Positions 62,591 to 64,000 of a DNA stretch of 64,000 nt are shown one piece after another. The notes beneath the pieces were generated by a model, which saw only the letters and a list, made by a program, of their open reading frames with translations, did not search any database and was not told the DNA's origin. Source of the DNA: Longimicrobium sp. (lineage in GTDB: Bacteria > Gemmatimonadota > Gemmatimonadetes > Longimicrobiales > Longimicrobiaceae). Position numbers and translations under genes: made by a program. The stretch spans positions 1-64,000 of the forward strand of contig NZ_DASVSF010000065.1 in the NCBI RefSeq assembly GCF_036388275.1. The letters are read 5' to 3'. Position 1 is the stretch's first letter. Each line of letters starts with the position of its first letter.

Positions 62591-64000
62591 CGCATCTCCA
62601 GGGGTAGGAGCAGGGGGACGACATTGTCGGGAAAATCGGGCAGGGCGAAGTAAAAGATCTGGAAGTTGCCGGCCTGGGTGCCCGGCGGGCAGGTGATGCC
62701 GCCCAGGGTGAAGGTCACCGAATCGCCCGGGGCCAGGCTCAGGTCGGCCAGGGGCGCGGCCGACCACAGGGCCGGATGCCGCGAATCCGCCGGGAAATAG
62801 GCCGCCTTCCAGCCCGGGGCCGCCACCTGCATGCCCGCCACCACGCTGTCCGGCAGCATGGATCCGAAGTTGAAGGCCAGCGACGACCCGCCTTCCTGGT
62901 AGCTTTCCGGGACCGGCGGGCCCCCGTTCAGGATCAAGGGCGCATTGGTCTTGTTGGTCCAGGTCAGGGTCATGGCGTTGAGGCTCGGATCCTGGGTGAC
63001 GTACAGGACCGGCTTCTGCGCCTTGACGTTCAGGATCTGGAAGGAGGCCGCCGAGATCAGGGCGTTGGCCAGGTTGAGCCAGCCTTCCAGGATGTTCTGC
63101 GGCGCGTAGTTCATCACCGCATCCACCGTGACCGGGGCGATGGTTTGCGTCTGCGACCAGGAGCTCCCGTCGTTTTCCACCCAGGTCCAGCCCCCCCCGC
63201 TTTGTGCCGGCACCGGCATGGCCAGCTGCGCCCGGGGAGTCAGGATGGGCGCGGTCAGAAAGGCCAGGCACATCTTTTCCAGCGCATCGGCGTACTGGTC
63301 GGGAGGGATGTCGATGGTCTTGACCGGCAGGATGCCGGTGGTGGCATGGATGACCCCGCGCGGCTCGACCAGCATGGAAATGACCACGGCGGGCGTGTCG
63401 CGCGATCCGTTCACCAGCAGGTTGTCGTCCGGCGGGGGCAGCACGTTCGGGTTCCCCGCCTCTACCGCGGGCGCGTAGAAGGTCCCGTACTGGCCGTCCT
63501 TGAAGTAGCCGATCAGCCCGTCCTCGGTCTGGGGGACGTTCCCGATCTTCACGGGGAAGTTCACCTGGCTGAAGCCGTAATCATTTCCCCAGGTGAAGGT
63601 CCCGTTCTCGTCCTGGCTCACCTGGTCCTGCAGATCGGTCCAGCTCTGGCTATAGGCCGGGTCGCCCCTCAACTCCAGGTTCAGCGAGGCGCGCACCAGG
63701 GCCAGGGGCCTTCCCAACAGGACGGCGTTGCCCTGGTACTGGGCGTGGTTGGAGGGGTCGATGGTCGCCGAGGAGATATCCAGGGCCCGCATGAAGGTGT
63801 CGAGATAGGCCGCCGAAGCCGTCCCGCCGTCCCCGTACAGGCCCAGGATCATGTCCCGCAGATGCGGGTTCACCACCCCCAGGGCCGCGAAGAAATCCGG
63901 GGCGCTGAGGCCGAAATAGGCGCTGCCCGGCGCGGATTGCCACAGGACCTGGGTCTGGTCCCAGTTCAGGGCCAGGGACCCGTAGGCGTTCCCCTTGTTG
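62587..64000 (-). CDS. Protein of the same operon, 5' end outside window
   Basis: The reading frame is open at the right edge (NKGNAYGSLALNWDQTQVLW), so the N-terminus is missing; about 471 residues are visible. The middle part is unassigned (YFKDGQYGTFYAPAVEAGNP). The C-terminal ~130 residues (LTWTNKTNAPLILNGGPPVPESYQEGGSSLAFNFGSMLPD, AAYFPADSRHPALWSAAPLADLSLAPGDSVTFTL) are the domain found again at the N-terminus of the next gene. Stop and next start overlap (ATGA). Confidence 0.6.
   Translation of the reverse strand, partial: NKGNAYGSLALNWDQTQVLWQSAPGSAYFGLSAPDFFAALGVVNPHLRDMILGLYGDGGTASAAYLDTFMRALDISSATIDPSNHAQYQGNAVLLGRPLALVRASLNLELRGDPAYSQSWTDLQDQVSQDENGTFTWGNDYGFSQVNFPVKIGNVPQTEDGLIGYFKDGQYGTFYAPAVEAGNPNVLPPPDDNLLVNGSRDTPAVVISMLVEPRGVIHATTGILPVKTIDIPPDQYADALEKMCLAFLTAPILTPRAQLAMPVPAQSGGGWTWVENDGSSWSQTQTIAPVTVDAVMNYAPQNILEGWLNLANALISAASFQILNVKAQKPVLYVTQDPSLNAMTLTWTNKTNAPLILNGGPPVPESYQEGGSSLAFNFGSMLPDSVVAGMQVAAPGWKAAYFPADSRHPALWSAAPLADLSLAPGDSVTFTLGGITCPPGTQAGNFQIFYFALPDFPDNVVPLLLPLEMR

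Noticed and set aside
53336..64000. DUF6603-type operon as an extracellular contractile injection system
   Set aside because: No sheath, tube, baseplate or AAA ATPase gene is visible in the window.

Overview
The window is high-GC, tightly packed chromosomal DNA from a Gram-negative bacterium. It encodes porin, BamA-type and lipoprotein genes, a short primary-type sigma factor, ribosomal and translation genes, and many small genes without recognisable relatives. The overall style best fits Gemmatimonadota, perhaps Longimicrobiales. That placement is inference from gene content and promoter style, not from a phylogenetic marker comparison.

Layout. (1) 1-9.8 kb is core: the 3' end of an outer-membrane protein gene, a BamA-type barrel protein with a kinase-like N-terminal region, lepB, a primary-type sigma factor, then rplM-rpsI-rpsB-tsf-pyrH-frr with several clear terminators. 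(2) 9.8-15.2 kb holds a PQQ-like propeller protein, small exported and membrane proteins and a radical SAM gene. (3) 15.2-20.4 kb is a two-gene anti-phage module that matches the Mokosh type I architecture (Ser/Thr kinase-SF1 helicase fusion plus a winged-helix/coiled-coil/phospholipase-D protein). It lies between two 56-bp direct repeats that differ at 3 positions. (4) 20.4-29.5 kb holds DUF4126 and NTF2-like genes, tRNA-Lys, a patch of palindromic interspersed repeats, a Cys/Met-metabolism PLP enzyme divergent from an Lrp regulator and EamA exporter pair, glmM-like and glmS. (5) 29.5-32.8 kb is a two-gene segment (LytTR regulator, serine hydrolase) followed by a second copy of the last 112 bp of glmS, so it looks like an insertion at the glmS 3' end. 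(6) 32.8-38.5 kb is accessory: a 20-bp tandem repeat with hairpin, a three-gene cassette with two 29-nt overlaps (HTH-HNH, sigma region 2-only, anti-sigma-like), two paralogous TPR-like genes around a small lipoprotein with a doubled GGATFGSGN motif, and a DUF3800 fragment. (7) 38.8-52.1 kb is a potassium-uptake supercluster: kup, kdpE, histidine kinase, two lipoproteins, a small membrane protein, kdpFABC, a porin-like protein, a KdpD N-terminal half, and a degenerate histidine kinase. (8) 52.1-64 kb: a second copy of the 20-bp repeat/hairpin element, a lipoprotein, then a leftward operon of four large beta-rich proteins without signal peptides (one resembling DUF6603), cut by the window edge.

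How the genes work together. The translation block supplies ribosome assembly, elongation, UMP phosphorylation and ribosome recycling. The glmM/glmS pair feeds UDP-GlcNAc synthesis. The potassium cluster combines constitutive (Kup) and inducible (Kdp) uptake with a split KdpD sensor, so kinase and turgor/nucleotide-sensing parts are separate polypeptides. The strongest leads for unusual biology are the repeat-bracketed Mokosh-like module, the glmS-tail island, the overlapping sigma/HNH cassette, the TPR plus small-exported-protein group, and the DUF6603-type operon.
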